The notes below the pieces were generated by a model. It was not told the DNA's origin. It did not search any database and saw nothing but the letters and a program-made list of their open reading frames with translations. DNA of 64,000 nucleotides from a virus. The position numbers and the translations under genes are program-made. Below are positions 30,727-38,979 of this stretch, one piece after another. Within the stretch, counting starts at the first letter, position 1. The number at the start of each line of letters is the position of its first letter. Location of the stretch: IMG/VR virus record IMGVR_UViG_3300049847_000198, positions 1 through 64,000 of that record; one strand, written 5' to 3'.

Positions 30727-30885
30727 ATGACTTACAAACACGGTGATTTGGTCGTGAAGACGTTTCAATCATCGCGGACTGGCTTGTGGTCGTACATCGT
30801 GTTGCGGCACGATAGAGTCGTTGCCGGTAACATCGGCTATGGATCGGAGTCGTTGGCTCACACTGCTGGCATGTCTGCTGTTTAA
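30727..30885 (+). CDS. Hypothetical protein, 52 aa
   Basis: A short gene with GGGAGA upstream; the start is one of three consecutive ATG codons (30721, 30724, 30727), of which 30727 has the best spacing. It encodes a compact beta-like protein (HGDLVVKTFQSSRTGLWSY). It ends at TAA 30885, and is the first gene behind the GTTCGTTTTAG box. Confidence 0.5.
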   Translation: MTYKHGDLVVKTFQSSRTGLWSYIVLRHDRVVAGNIGYGSESLAHTAGMSAV

Positions 30886-30924
30886 CATTAAGAACAGATT
30901 GTGTCGATTCTTGCCGGGTGATTC

Positions 30925-30974
30925 ACTGTCATTCTCATTATTGGGAATGGTTTCTCAGATTTGAGAATGACAGT
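30925..30974. repeat. 13-bp inverted repeat with 24-base spacer
   Basis: ACTGTCATTCTCA (30925-30937) and its exact reverse complement TGAGAATGACAGT (30962-30974). The T-tract expected of a terminator is missing. A further small repeat ATTCTCA/GGAATGG lies within the spacer. It could be an operator, a recombination site or an mRNA structure before the gene at 31031. Confidence 0.55.
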
Positions 30975-31030
30975 CCGTCGTGTTGTGTTGTTGTTCTTTA
31001 CTGGGTTTCTCAAGAAAAAGGGGTACTATC

Positions 31031-31381
31031 GTGCTCAACACGTCTATCCGCTGCGACGTCTACAGGAATCTGAATAAGCCGGGGATCGTCTACAGCGTGC
31101 GCCAGAATGGGATTGTTGTGGAGCGTCTTGGTTCGATCGTCCTGAATAACGTGACGTTCAAACACGCTTCTCTGGCTCAGCAAGAGTCTTGCAAGACACG
31201 TCGGCAAGTTTGCCAATGGGTGAAGGGGTTTGCGACCCAAGAAAGACCTAGCGGCGAATGGGTTCGCTTGTCATGTGATCCAAAGAAAACCGGCGGGTTC
31301 TGTCGCGCCGATACCGGGGAACGTGTCGATTCCGCTAGGTTCGTAAATTTGTGCGACGCCGGATGTTTCGCGGTTCTGTAG
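31031..31381 (+). CDS. Hypothetical protein, 116 aa
   Basis: GTG 31031 with AAAGGGG upstream; an earlier in-frame ATG at 30980 would read through the inverted repeat. A beta-rich N-terminal part (RCDVYRNLNKPGIVYSVRQ) is followed by a basic centre and a Cys-containing C-terminus. Accessory gene of unknown role. Confidence 0.5.
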   Translation: MLNTSIRCDVYRNLNKPGIVYSVRQNGIVVERLGSIVLNNVTFKHASLAQQESCKTRRQVCQWVKGFATQERPSGEWVRLSCDPKKTGGFCRADTGERVDSARFVNLCDAGCFAVL

Positions 31382-31432
31382 TGGTTCGTGTTGTTCTTTC
31401 AAAGGTAACTATTCTCAAAAAGGAAACGTATC

Positions 31433-31813
31433 ATGTTGAAATCTGAAATCGAGTCAGGAATCGAGCGATTGGAACGTGGTTTTATGGTCCCGGAAATCTG
31501 GGAAGATGCCATGCTGCTCGTCGAAACCAATTGCGGGACGGAACACGTTCCGGACGAGTTTGGCGACCCTGCCGATCAATGGAACGATCAAGAGGAACGC
31601 TACACCCGCGAATTCGAGGCGCAGCTAATCGACCGGTGCGAGGGACGGGAAGTCTATTCTGTCGAGCGTGTTTCCGGTTGGTTCTGCCGGTTGTCTGCGC
31701 CGGGATACATGGATTGCACGGACACTAACGGACCCTTCGAGAGTGAAGAACTAGCGGCAGAGTACCTTGTCGAGACCTACGGGGACGATATGCCGGACGA
31801 TGACGACGAATAA
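31433..31813 (+). CDS. Acidic hypothetical protein, 126 aa
   Basis: A strongly acidic protein with an Asp-run at the C-terminus (GDDMPDDDDE), four cysteines and a likely alpha/beta fold. AAAAGGAAACG lies upstream of ATG 31433. Acidic phage proteins of this kind can be DNA mimics, but that is only a possibility. Confidence 0.5.
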   Translation: MLKSEIESGIERLERGFMVPEIWEDAMLLVETNCGTEHVPDEFGDPADQWNDQEERYTREFEAQLIDRCEGREVYSVERVSGWFCRLSAPGYMDCTDTNGPFESEELAAEYLVETYGDDMPDDDDE

Positions 31814-31865
31814 CGGAATGAATTCGACTGGTCGTGCATTCGGTGCCGTCAACAGTCGAAACGAT

Positions 31866-31925
31866 TAGCCTAGATTCTGGCGAGACTCTCGGAGAGGGTA
31901 TGCAGTTCGATTCTGCACTAGGCTA
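31866..31925 (+). other. Miniature tRNA-like cloverleaf
   Basis: TAGCCTAG (31866-31873) pairs perfectly with CTAGGCTA (31918-31925), and a T-arm TGCAG-TTCGATT-CTGCA (31901-31917) is stacked directly on the acceptor as in tRNA. Between them only 27 bases remain, which can form two small hairpins (TCT-GGCG-AGA and CTC-TCGGA-GAG). It is too short for a normal tRNA. It may be a decayed tRNA, a tRNA mimic, or an attachment site core. It lies between two accessory genes. Confidence 0.45.
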
Positions 31926-31967
31926 CTGATTTTAAGAAAAACGTACCACTATCGAAAGGTTACGACT

Positions 31968-32222
31968 ATGACGCCCACAACTCGCCCACAACTCCGCGTG
32001 AAGACGACTCACGCACAATTGAAACGCACGATAAAGGCGCTGCGTGATCAGTTTTCCGTTCTTTCGGGGGACGAAATTGGAAATTCCGGCGAAGGATGGC
32101 AACATCTTGCCGCAGCTACTGCCGAAACTGCGGAACATCTCGCCAAGCTTCTCAACAATGCCGCTGCTGGCAATGTCGAGTCGTTCTTTTGTTTTCCTAG
32201 TTTCGATGATCTTGCTGAGTAG
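31968..32222 (+). CDS. Hypothetical protein, 84 aa
   Basis: CGAAAGGTTACG lies upstream of ATG 31968. Helical, Ala/Thr-rich protein with two probable long helices (LKRTIKALRDQFSVL; AAATAETAEHLAKLL). No recognised family. Confidence 0.5.
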   Translation: MTPTTRPQLRVKTTHAQLKRTIKALRDQFSVLSGDEIGNSGEGWQHLAAATAETAEHLAKLLNNAAAGNVESFFCFPSFDDLAE

Positions 32223-32270
32223 TTACCACGATTCACAATCCCACGCTCTTTCAATTGGAGAATCCGTACC

Positions 32271-32801
32271 ATGCCAGCCTATACGATACCGCTGTCACCT
32301 GAATTTGCGTCCGCCATGGAGTGGCATGGAGGACGGTATCTTGTGTCTGAAATCTTGTGTCGGCATATCGTCGCCGATGACGACGACCAGAATCCGCGCA
32401 TCGAATTGGAAGAGCATGAGGCATGGGAGTTGTCGCAGGCGTGGGAAGACGAAGGACCGTTAGCTTGCGGTTCGGATGAACTCAATAGCGTGATTTCAGA
32501 CTTCATTGGCAGGATCGTCTATGGGAAAAACATGACCACGAAAGAAACTTCAATCGGTTCGGCAATCCAAATTGCCATTGATCGGAACATCATTGATCGG
32601 CGCGCCGTTGACGCAAACTTCAAACGTCGCGCGTCGGCGGCATTCAAACGCAACATTGACGAGCCGGGAGACTGTCGCGGCGATGTTCTTTTGCTGCTCG
32701 GCATTTCCGTGGGTGAGGCATACGTTTCACGCGCTCCCGGATGGATTCCCGAAGTTCAACGCATCGGTTGTTTGATTGCCGATGCAATGGCAACAGTGTA
32801 A
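32271..32801 (+). CDS. Hypothetical protein, 176 aa
   Basis: An acidic N-terminal half (about 1-85) and a more basic helical C-terminal half beginning near an internal Met-Thr-Thr-Lys. The two halves may once have been separate genes. TTGGAG lies upstream of ATG 32271. Unknown function. Confidence 0.5.
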   Translation: MPAYTIPLSPEFASAMEWHGGRYLVSEILCRHIVADDDDQNPRIELEEHEAWELSQAWEDEGPLACGSDELNSVISDFIGRIVYGKNMTTKETSIGSAIQIAIDRNIIDRRAVDANFKRRASAAFKRNIDEPGDCRGDVLLLLGISVGEAYVSRAPGWIPEVQRIGCLIADAMATV

Positions 32802-32949
32802 CGGCAACGTTGCCGAAACACGGAAACTCGCGCCGGTATTGTCGTGGAGATGTGAGAATTCCCGACACTCTGCCGACGATGTTAAGAAAATCGCATCGGC
32901 GGAGACTCGGCAGTTTTCAGCGTACCTCAAAAGGAAAAGGGAAAAGAAC

Positions 32950-33240
32950 ATGGCAAGCGAAACCAAACAACCGAAACAATTCACAGCGGCCGACGCGCTA
33001 CCGTCAACGGTATACGCCGGCTGGATTCAAGCGATGCGTGACGAGTTAGTTTACGATCCGCCGGAGTGGATGCGTCGTGGACTACAAGAAACCGCAAGCG
33101 GATATGGTAGGCGGCTGAATAGCGGTCTCAAGATTCACTTTGAAGGACGCTTGCGGCGAATCTACGTCACCATTTTCAGCAACAGCGGGACGGCGTGGTT
33201 TAACTGTCGCGGCAAGCGATATTCGGTTGATACCTACTAG
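32950..33240 (+). CDS. Hypothetical protein, 96 aa
   Basis: ATG 32950 with AAAAGGAAAAGGGAAAAG upstream. It has a basic C-terminal beta domain (LKIHFEGRLRRIYVTIFSNS). The longer reading from 32776 is unlikely because it overlaps the previous gene. Not recognised. Confidence 0.5.
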   Translation: MASETKQPKQFTAADALPSTVYAGWIQAMRDELVYDPPEWMRRGLQETASGYGRRLNSGLKIHFEGRLRRIYVTIFSNSGTAWFNCRGKRYSVDTY

Positions 33241-33292
33241 CGTAGGTCGGTCGGTTTTCAATCTGGCAACGTAACTTGAAAGGAAAAGCATC

Positions 33293-33541
33293 ATGGCATC
33301 AATATCCTACGATCAAGCGCGTGAGGCGATATTCGCTCGCGGGACGGTGGCGGACGGTTACAACGGGAATCGGACGGAATGCGGTTTCGCGTTCGTTCAT
33401 GGCGTCACTTTGATCGTCTGCTCTTTCGGTTACTTCCGGTCAGGCATCCCGATTTGTGCGGACGCAACGCAAGCGCGTTGGCATATCGAAAACGGCGAAA
33501 CGGCCAAGAGGCTGTATCAATTGGAAGGGGCGACAGCATGA
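33293..33541 (+). CDS. Hypothetical protein, 82 aa
   Basis: TTGAAAGGAAAAGC precedes ATG 33293. A small beta-rich protein (GFAFVHGVTLIVCSFGYFRS) with a helical end. Its TGA overlaps the next ATG. Confidence 0.5.
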   Translation: MASISYDQAREAIFARGTVADGYNGNRTECGFAFVHGVTLIVCSFGYFRSGIPICADATQARWHIENGETAKRLYQLEGATA

Positions 33542-34179
33542 CAACACGAACCGAAGCGGTTCTCCGATATGCCGACAAGATCATTGAAAACGAACTCGCA
33601 TTTCACCGGGAGTATCGTCCCGAATTGCTGGCGGCATTACCGGTGGCTGAACTTGAAGCGTACAAGAAAGGCGAGCGCATCAAAGCGTATTCGCTCGCGG
33701 ATGAAATTGACGATCGGCAATTGTGCTTTCTCCGGCATCAGCGTTGCGGTTTCGACACGTCAAACAATTGGACGCGGCGGTTATTTGTGGACCTGACCGG
33801 CATACCGTTGCCGAGCACGAACCGCGAGACGGATATCGTTCTCCGCCAGTATTGCGGCGAAGTGTGCGTTGGCATTGAAGCCGAACAACAGCGGGAACGT
33901 GAAGCGAAAGAGCAAGCAAAGCAAGCGGCGGAGCAAGTCAAACGCGACACAATCAAGGCTAAGTTGTCCGCTCGCGTGGCCGTCAACGAGTCAATCAGCG
34001 GCGAAGAACTGGCGGAGTTGTGTTCTATGCTCGGCATCGAACTTCATCCCCGCACGATTGGACTGCTTAGAAAGCGTGTTCGGGCTATCAATTCCGGTTC
34101 GGCCAGCATTGTCGGCAAGGGATTGTCGGACGCGGCATACGGCGCATATCTAAGTTGTGCCGCCCGCGTGTCGGCATAG
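33538..34179 (+). CDS. Helical accessory protein, 213 aa
   Basis: ATG 33538 overlaps the preceding stop. A mostly helical protein with an Arg/Glu/Ala/Lys-rich central coiled coil (about 115-150) and a C-terminal segment with SMLGIELHPRTIGLLRKRV. It might bind nucleic acid. Unknown family. Confidence 0.5.
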   Translation: MTTRTEAVLRYADKIIENELAFHREYRPELLAALPVAELEAYKKGERIKAYSLADEIDDRQLCFLRHQRCGFDTSNNWTRRLFVDLTGIPLPSTNRETDIVLRQYCGEVCVGIEAEQQREREAKEQAKQAAEQVKRDTIKAKLSARVAVNESISGEELAELCSMLGIELHPRTIGLLRKRVRAINSGSASIVGKGLSDAAYGAYLSCAARVSA

Positions 34180-34245
34180 TTTTTTCTTCACATCTCACAA
34201 CGTAGGGCGGGACGTTCCCCGCTCACTAAAGAAAGAGGCAAGGCA

Positions 34246-35109
34246 ATGAAAACTAATCCAGCAAAGTATCAGCGACTCCGTAACGCGGGGACATTTAGCG
34301 GCACGATCAAGCGCGCCGTTACGTTGCGGGATGCCCGCGACAAACTCGCGGCGAAAACTGACCCGCTCACGATCCCGCTGGCGAAACGATACGACCGGCA
34401 AAAAGCCGTAGTCCCGTTCGGCGCTACCGCGCCAGTTGCTGCGCGAAACGTCCTGGCGGGATATCAGCGGCGTAATCCGAGACTCCGTGAATGGTCGCTA
34501 GGTTGCGTTGCGGGGACGGATACGCGACTCCGTGAGATAGGATCAAATTCGGATTGGAGAAAACGCAGCACATTCCAGCGGGGCGTCGTGGTCCAATCTG
34601 TCGCGGTCGCTTGTGGTCGCTGTCTGTTTTTTACGCTGTCCGGCGAGAAAAAACGCATTGCCGCGCCTTTCGGTTATCGGTGGGAGCGTGACAAAAACGG
34701 AGTCAAGCTAGTTTCGCGGTCGCACCCCGACCGCGACTATCACCCAACGGCAGGCGACCTACTCGGCAACGTGCGCGACATCGTCGCGAAATTGAAAGCC
34801 AACTACGAAACGCGGCGGCTCGCGAACGCGAACAAAAAACAACAACTCGCGGCGGTGAGGCGAGCGGAACGCGAAGGGGCGACCGTCTGTCTTCGCGACA
34901 GTATCCGTGCGGGAAATTGCATCGCCGGAACGTCGAACTTTTGTCAGCGGCACGGACTCGATTCACGGCGACATTACAAGCCCTCCGAAGTTCTCGCGGT
35001 CGCAAACGGCGACGCAAGCCGCGTTGCGTTGGTCGTCACCGTCGCACTGAAACGTCACCGCGAGGAAATGCGGAGGGGCTACGCGATTCTCGCGGAGCAT
35101 CAAGCCTAG
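34246..35109 (+). CDS. Basic accessory protein, 287 aa, GC-rich gene
   Basis: An Arg/Ala-rich protein (about 100 basic residues in clusters) with a segment GATVCLRDSIRAGNCIAGT, HGLDSRRHYKPSEVLAVANG and a C-terminal RHREEMRRGYAILAEH. The codons favour G/C at third positions (CGC, GCG, CTC) more than the neighbours, so I infer recent acquisition. The later pattern resembles proteins on mobile elements of environmental bacteria, function unknown. GAAAGAGGCAAGGCA lies upstream of ATG 34246. Confidence 0.55.
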   Translation: MKTNPAKYQRLRNAGTFSGTIKRAVTLRDARDKLAAKTDPLTIPLAKRYDRQKAVVPFGATAPVAARNVLAGYQRRNPRLREWSLGCVAGTDTRLREIGSNSDWRKRSTFQRGVVVQSVAVACGRCLFFTLSGEKKRIAAPFGYRWERDKNGVKLVSRSHPDRDYHPTAGDLLGNVRDIVAKLKANYETRRLANANKKQQLAAVRRAEREGATVCLRDSIRAGNCIAGTSNFCQRHGLDSRRHYKPSEVLAVANGDASRVALVVTVALKRHREEMRRGYAILAEHQA

Positions 35110-35130
35110 GCCGTCTGTTGACGGTTTCGT

Positions 35131-35150
35131 CTGTTCGTTTTAACGTACAG
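35131..35150 (+). promoter_or_regulatory. GTTCGTTTTAA box
   Basis: GTTCGTTTTAA (35133-35143), a variant of the recurrent box, about 70 bases before the gene at 35219. A CCGTC/GACGG hairpin (near 35111-35124) just upstream may end the preceding transcript. Confidence 0.45.
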
Positions 35151-35218
35151 CCAACGGCGTAGCCGCGTCGCCTTTAATCTCGCGGCATGACCCTAAAGAA
35201 AGACAAGAGGCAAGAATC

Positions 35219-35656
35219 ATGGCAACAGTCACGCGGATACCGACCGAAGCGGAATACCTTGAACGCGAGCGGCGAATGCTCGATAAGCAACTCGCGGCGG
35301 TTGAATCGGCACCGCTCGCGGAGCGGCGCGAAGGGGCGGCGGATTATGGCCGTGGATTGCGGGATAATCCCGAAATCATCGCGGAGCGTATCGGATGGAT
35401 TTTCAACGGTTCTTATGGTCGCGGAGCGTATGACCGCGCTCACGAATGGCTCGCGGCGTATCGCGAATCGCCGAAGCGTCGCGAGACGATGATTAAGTTC
35501 AATTTGTGCTGCTTGCTGGCGGCACTTGACGACGCTTGCCCGTCGCGGATGGCGGTGAATCAATGGAAAAAACTGACGACCGAACAACAACAACGGCTTG
35601 ACGTTCTTTTGACCGCCGAAATTGCCGACGCAATGAAGGGAGATGATTCCGAATGA
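35219..35656 (+). CDS. Hypothetical protein, 145 aa
   Basis: Helical protein with a charged N-terminus (EAEYLERERRMLDKQLAAVE) and later Gly/Trp motif (ERIGWIFNGSYGRGAYD). Its stop overlaps the next ATG. Accessory gene of unknown role. Confidence 0.5.
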   Translation: MATVTRIPTEAEYLERERRMLDKQLAAVESAPLAERREGAADYGRGLRDNPEIIAERIGWIFNGSYGRGAYDRAHEWLAAYRESPKRRETMIKFNLCCLLAALDDACPSRMAVNQWKKLTTEQQQRLDVLLTAEIADAMKGDDSE

Positions 35657-35880
35657 CTCCCGAAGAAATCGGCGAACTTGACGACAGCGAATTCGACGTT
35701 GACGCAATCAGAATCGACGTGAGGCACAACAACTTCTCCGCCGATCGGCTGGCAGAGTACCGGCACGAAAACATCGTTCAAGCGTCGCTCATCAACGGCC
35801 AGTTTACGCAAGCCCGTGAGCAGTGCCGATCTTATGGCTTGGACTATCAAAGCGAACTGAGTCGATTCAACAACCACTAA
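35653..35880 (+). CDS. Acidic hypothetical protein, 75 aa
   Basis: ATG 35653 in an ATGA overlap; acidic N-terminus (EEIGELDDSEFDVDAIRIDV). Unknown. Confidence 0.5.
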   Translation: MTPEEIGELDDSEFDVDAIRIDVRHNNFSADRLAEYRHENIVQASLINGQFTQAREQCRSYGLDYQSELSRFNNH

Positions 35881-35897
35881 CCCGAAAGGCAAACGCT

Positions 35898-36224
35898 ATG
35901 TTGATTTTGAACAAGCTGAGTTCCCGCCGCGACAAGTTCGGGAATTGCTATCACGCAATCAGTGTTGAGAACGTCGAAACCGGATTGACCGCGTCCGCGA
36001 CAATCAGCGGCGACAACGCATCAACCGGACTGCTTGAATTGTTCGGAGATTGGGAAGCGGTGCGGCAACACTCACGAACACACGAACGCGAATTGCCTAT
36101 TCGCGAGTTTGACCGCTTCAAGAAAGACCTACCCTATGCCGGCTGTCGCGGTGAAGACATCGCCGCCTGGATTGTGTCGGCAGTTGGTGAACCGTCTGGA
36201 ATGAAAGAAAGGGCGACGGTGTAG
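35898..36224 (+). CDS. Hypothetical protein, 108 aa
   Basis: ATG 35898 behind the recurrent GAAAGGCAA (35884-35892). Beta-strand-rich start (MLILNKLSSRRDKFGNCYHA) and helical end. Unknown. Confidence 0.5.
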   Translation: MLILNKLSSRRDKFGNCYHAISVENVETGLTASATISGDNASTGLLELFGDWEAVRQHSRTHERELPIREFDRFKKDLPYAGCRGEDIAAWIVSAVGEPSGMKERATV

Positions 36225-36226
36225 CC

Positions 36227-36433
36227 ATGTTTCCCGTTCCATTCTCTCGCGTTGTCGTCGCCGTCAACGGCGAACAACCGCAACGCTACGACCACAAGAC
36301 AGAGACCGCGCACGAGTTCGCGGCGATGCTCTACGGATGCGTTTTTCGCGAGTCACTCGGCAAGTATGCCGGGACGGAGTCGCTCGCCAACGGATGCCGC
36401 GACCGATTCACGGGCGGCACTATCACGAATTGA
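36227..36433 (+). CDS. Hypothetical protein, 68 aa
   Basis: Two bases after the previous stop; no strong SD. It looks like a folded small alpha/beta protein. Followed by GAAAGGCAA for the next gene. Confidence 0.45.
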   Translation: MFPVPFSRVVVAVNGEQPQRYDHKTETAHEFAAMLYGCVFRESLGKYAGTESLANGCRDRFTGGTITN

Positions 36434-36446
36434 AAGGCAAAGAATC

Positions 36447-36809
36447 ATGACCATCACAAAAAACGACACGCTAGACGTTCTCCCGCCATACAGCGACCGA
36501 TTCGTTTACCCAATCGGGAGACGCATCAGAACGGGCGAGGCTTGCGTTGTGTCTCACAATGTCGTCGCGGAAGTCCAGCCGGTTAGCGGCTGTCGTGGCG
36601 GCGACGGTATCGACGAATGCGCCGCAATGGCTCGCCAGTTCGCGGCACTGCCGAAGTTGCTTGAAGCGTTGGAAGATTGCATCACCAGCGACAAAGCCAA
36701 TTGCATCGTCACGAATGACGTGGCTTACATGCTTCGCCGATTCAAGTCTATCAACAAAATCGTCAGCGATGCGTTGTCGCTCGCGAACGGATCGGCCGTG
36801 CGATCGTGA
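36447..36809 (+). CDS. Hypothetical protein, 120 aa
   Basis: ATG 36447 behind GAAAGGCAA (36432-36440). A C-terminal helical part (MARQFAALPKLLEALEDCIT) resembles the small phage proteins that carry a repeat of Leu-rich helix. Its stop overlaps the next ATG. Unknown. Confidence 0.5.
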   Translation: MTITKNDTLDVLPPYSDRFVYPIGRRIRTGEACVVSHNVVAEVQPVSGCRGGDGIDECAAMARQFAALPKLLEALEDCITSDKANCIVTNDVAYMLRRFKSINKIVSDALSLANGSAVRS

Positions 36810-37033
36810 CCACGCTACCGAAAGGCTTCAAGAAACTGGCTTCAAGCCCGACGCTTGAGGGGCTCAAGAAACATATCTCCGCCTACTACGGCGGCGAGTC
36901 TAAAACGCTCGTTACGCGGGACGGCACTGCCAATCAATGGGACGTTTTTTCGAGCACTGTCGCGGGCAAGGCTTGCGGCACGATGGCCGTGGAAACATCA
37001 CGCGGTTTTTTCTTTGGGAGGATGGAAGCATGA
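36806..37033 (+). CDS. Hypothetical protein, 75 aa
   Basis: Begins in the previous stop and ends in the next ATG. Gly/Thr/Lys-rich, possibly a small beta-fold. Unknown. Confidence 0.5.
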   Translation: MTTLPKGFKKLASSPTLEGLKKHISAYYGGESKTLVTRDGTANQWDVFSSTVAGKACGTMAVETSRGFFFGRMEA

Positions 37034-37179
37034 CATTCACGCAAAAACGATATGACGACGAAACGCAAACCGTGGCAAGGCTGGCGAAACAGTATCAAAA
37101 GCAAGTCAAAGGCATAACGTGGGGCGAGGCTATTCGATTGGCCGAAAAACACGTCTCAGAGCGAAAGGCGAATCCATGA
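37030..37179 (+). CDS. Small basic protein, 49 aa
   Basis: ATG 37030 in an ATGA overlap; a basic helical peptide (TQTVARLAKQYQKQVKGI). The overlap on both ends supports a true gene. It may bind nucleic acid. Confidence 0.5.
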   Translation: MTFTQKRYDDETQTVARLAKQYQKQVKGITWGEAIRLAEKHVSERKANP

Positions 37180-37382
37180 ACATCAAGGAGGCGGCATCAC
37201 GTTCTGTGCGCGAGAAGATGGCAAGGGAGATCATCTTTCAGGGCATGAGGGCGGTCGGCTATTCGGCATCCGAATCGTTCTGTCAGGCGAAGCGCATGGT
37301 GTCTCGGAACTTCGGCTTCTCGGCACAGATCGACCCTGCGAACTTTGCGGCGGGCATCATTTTTGAAAGGCCGAAACAATGA
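37176..37382 (+). CDS. Hypothetical protein, 68 aa
   Basis: ATG 37176 in an ATGA overlap with the previous gene. Helical and basic. Its stop overlaps the next ATG. Unknown. Confidence 0.5.
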   Translation: MNIKEAASRSVREKMAREIIFQGMRAVGYSASESFCQAKRMVSRNFGFSAQIDPANFAAGIIFERPKQ

Positions 37383-37642
37383 CCACAAACAAAACCTGGG
37401 CCAGCCTCACGCTACTGCGTACCGAGGTCCGTTCGCTGTGCCGGCGGTACGCGGACGGGCAAGCCATCGACATCGCCGACGAACTCGGCCGGCTTGATCG
37501 GCTATCGCGGCCGGTCGGCAAGCGTGCCGAGATCGAAAAACTGATACGCGACGGACTATCCGATGCCGAGATCGTCAAAGCGTTGGGCGTCAAGAAACAA
37601 CAGGTCAATCTCATACGTCATTCAATGAAAGGGAACGCATGA
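37379..37642 (+). CDS. HTH protein, 87 aa
   Basis: The C-terminal part is a helix-turn-helix of the sigma-like or resolvase-like type (LIRDGLSDAEIVKALGVKKQ QVNL). The N-terminal half is a charged helix pair. Probably a DNA-binding regulator. ATGA overlaps on both sides. Confidence 0.55.
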   Translation: MTTNKTWASLTLLRTEVRSLCRRYADGQAIDIADELGRLDRLSRPVGKRAEIEKLIRDGLSDAEIVKALGVKKQQVNLIRHSMKGNA

Positions 37643-37863
37643 CCGACATCATCAATCTATCTGACGCGGAACTACAGCGACGCTATCGCGACGCGGTAGA
37701 CGAACTGGCGAGCCGCTGTCCGCTCACGGACATAGACGCGGCGGACATCAAAGGGCAAGAGTCGCCAAAGCGAGCGTTGGCGGTCGCGGCGATGGAACAA
37801 TCGCCAATCATTCGCGCTATTCACATTATGGAAGCGGTCAATTATCGGTTCCCGTTTTTCTAG
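37639..37863 (+). CDS. Hypothetical protein, 74 aa
   Basis: ATG 37639 in an ATGA overlap. Acidic, helical. The last gene of a run of overlapping genes from 35.2 kb. Unknown. Confidence 0.5.
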   Translation: MTDIINLSDAELQRRYRDAVDELASRCPLTDIDAADIKGQESPKRALAVAAMEQSPIIRAIHIMEAVNYRFPFF

Positions 37864-37893
37864 TAGCCTAGGCAGAATCCCGTCGGCCTGTTA

Positions 37894-37913
37894 GTGTTCG
37901 TTTTAGTAAACTC
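37894..37913 (+). promoter_or_regulatory. GTTCGTTTTAG-TAAACT box promoter
   Basis: GTTCGTTTTAG (37896-37906) followed by TAAACT (37907-37912). No clear -35. It lies directly before the gene at 37934. Confidence 0.6.
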
Positions 37914-37933
37914 AAACCCGAAAGACAAAGACC

Positions 37934-38284
37934 ATGACGAATCTATTCGCGGAGATATCCGCATCCGCTGAGCGGCTGAATGAACGCGGCCAGGCGTACC
38001 TTGATCGGTTGCCGTTTCTTGACAACGACACGGTGATTGACCGGATTTTGGCGGCGATGCCGACGCCCCTGGAATGGGTCAACGAACAAATCGAAGACGG
38101 AGGAATGCCATACGCCGTGATGCCGCGCAACGGTTCTCTTCACTTCGTTATCGGATTCTCTGTCGTCAGTCGTGACGCTCATTTGCGGAACGTCATGGAA
38201 ATCGCGGAGGGACGGGAAACCGACGAACTCGACTTCCCGACAATCGAACCACTGGACGAAATTGTGGCAAGATGCGAGGCGTAG
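37934..38284 (+). CDS. Hypothetical protein, 116 aa
   Basis: CGAAAGACAAAGACC precedes ATG 37934. A helical N-terminal and acidic C-terminal protein. The first gene behind the box promoter. Unknown. Confidence 0.5.
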   Translation: MTNLFAEISASAERLNERGQAYLDRLPFLDNDTVIDRILAAMPTPLEWVNEQIEDGGMPYAVMPRNGSLHFVIGFSVVSRDAHLRNVMEIAEGRETDELDFPTIEPLDEIVARCEA

Positions 38285-38325
38285 CCAGTCAGTCAGTTTT
38301 TCTTATCACATCGAAAGGCAAAGCA

Positions 38326-38820
38326 ATGACGATCATCCTTAACCACGATTGCGATTGTGCAACGTGCCGCTGTCCGCTTATGGCGGGCGAGCGTGTCCAC
38401 ACGAACCAACACGAGACGCTCGTTGCGTGCTCGGAAGACTGTCTCTTGGACGCGATTAAAAAATCTTCGGTTGTTGATGAGGACGACTTTGGTTCAGACA
38501 TTCAGTCAATTGATTTCGTGTTCTTTGAGGACAACTGCTTCAGTGACACGGACGGCATCAATGTGGACGCCAGCATGGAGAAATTGATTGAGTTGACCGA
38601 GTCCGCATTGCGAGAGGCGTTTCCAGGCTGTGGGGAAATTGAGGTCAGTAGCGGGCAGTCTGGGATGCGATGCCAGGCGAATGTGTATATGCACGGTGAT
38701 TATTGTCCTGACTCCGTCGTTGTGGCGGTCGAGGAAATTGCGGCCAGCGTCTGGGAGAAACGCGGCAACGACTGGATTGTGTATTCTGACGAGGACGAGG
38801 ACGAGGACGAGGAGGTGTAG
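38326..38820 (+). CDS. Cysteine-rich acidic protein, 164 aa
   Basis: ATG 38326 behind GAAAGGCAA (38313-38321). The N-terminus has Cys groups (CDCATCRCPLMAGERVH, ACSEDC) of a small zinc-binding domain, followed by an acidic domain and a run of Asp-Glu repeats at the end. Unknown. Confidence 0.5.
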   Translation: MTIILNHDCDCATCRCPLMAGERVHTNQHETLVACSEDCLLDAIKKSSVVDEDDFGSDIQSIDFVFFEDNCFSDTDGINVDASMEKLIELTESALREAFPGCGEIEVSSGQSGMRCQANVYMHGDYCPDSVVVAVEEIAASVWEKRGNDWIVYSDEDEDEDEEV

Positions 38821-38914
38821 CGATTGACGCGGACGGACTTCGCCAAGCCAAGTTGTTTCGTAAAAACGCTCCGGGATTCCACCGAATAAAGATTCTGGAA
38901 GCCCTTCAACTGAT

Positions 38915-38935
38915 GCCGTCTCTCGTGCAGACGGC
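38915..38935 (+). repeat. 7-bp hairpin before the SMC-like gene
   Basis: GCCGTCT (38915-38921) pairs with AGACGGC (38929-38935). A T-rich stretch follows about 16 bases later, so it is not a classical terminator. The region 38821-38979 otherwise holds only tiny frames. Confidence 0.45.
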
Positions 38936-38979
38936 GACTATCCAGTTTAGTTTTTATTCTCACTCGAAAGGCAAATGAA

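Noticed and set aside
32776-32949. Extension of the gene at 32950 to an upstream ATG
   Set aside because: It would overlap the previous gene and read through a region without coding character; the later start has a clear SD.
38824-38890. A tiny TTG-started frame after the acidic gene at 38326
   Set aside because: Only about 20 codons, weak start, and no homology pattern.
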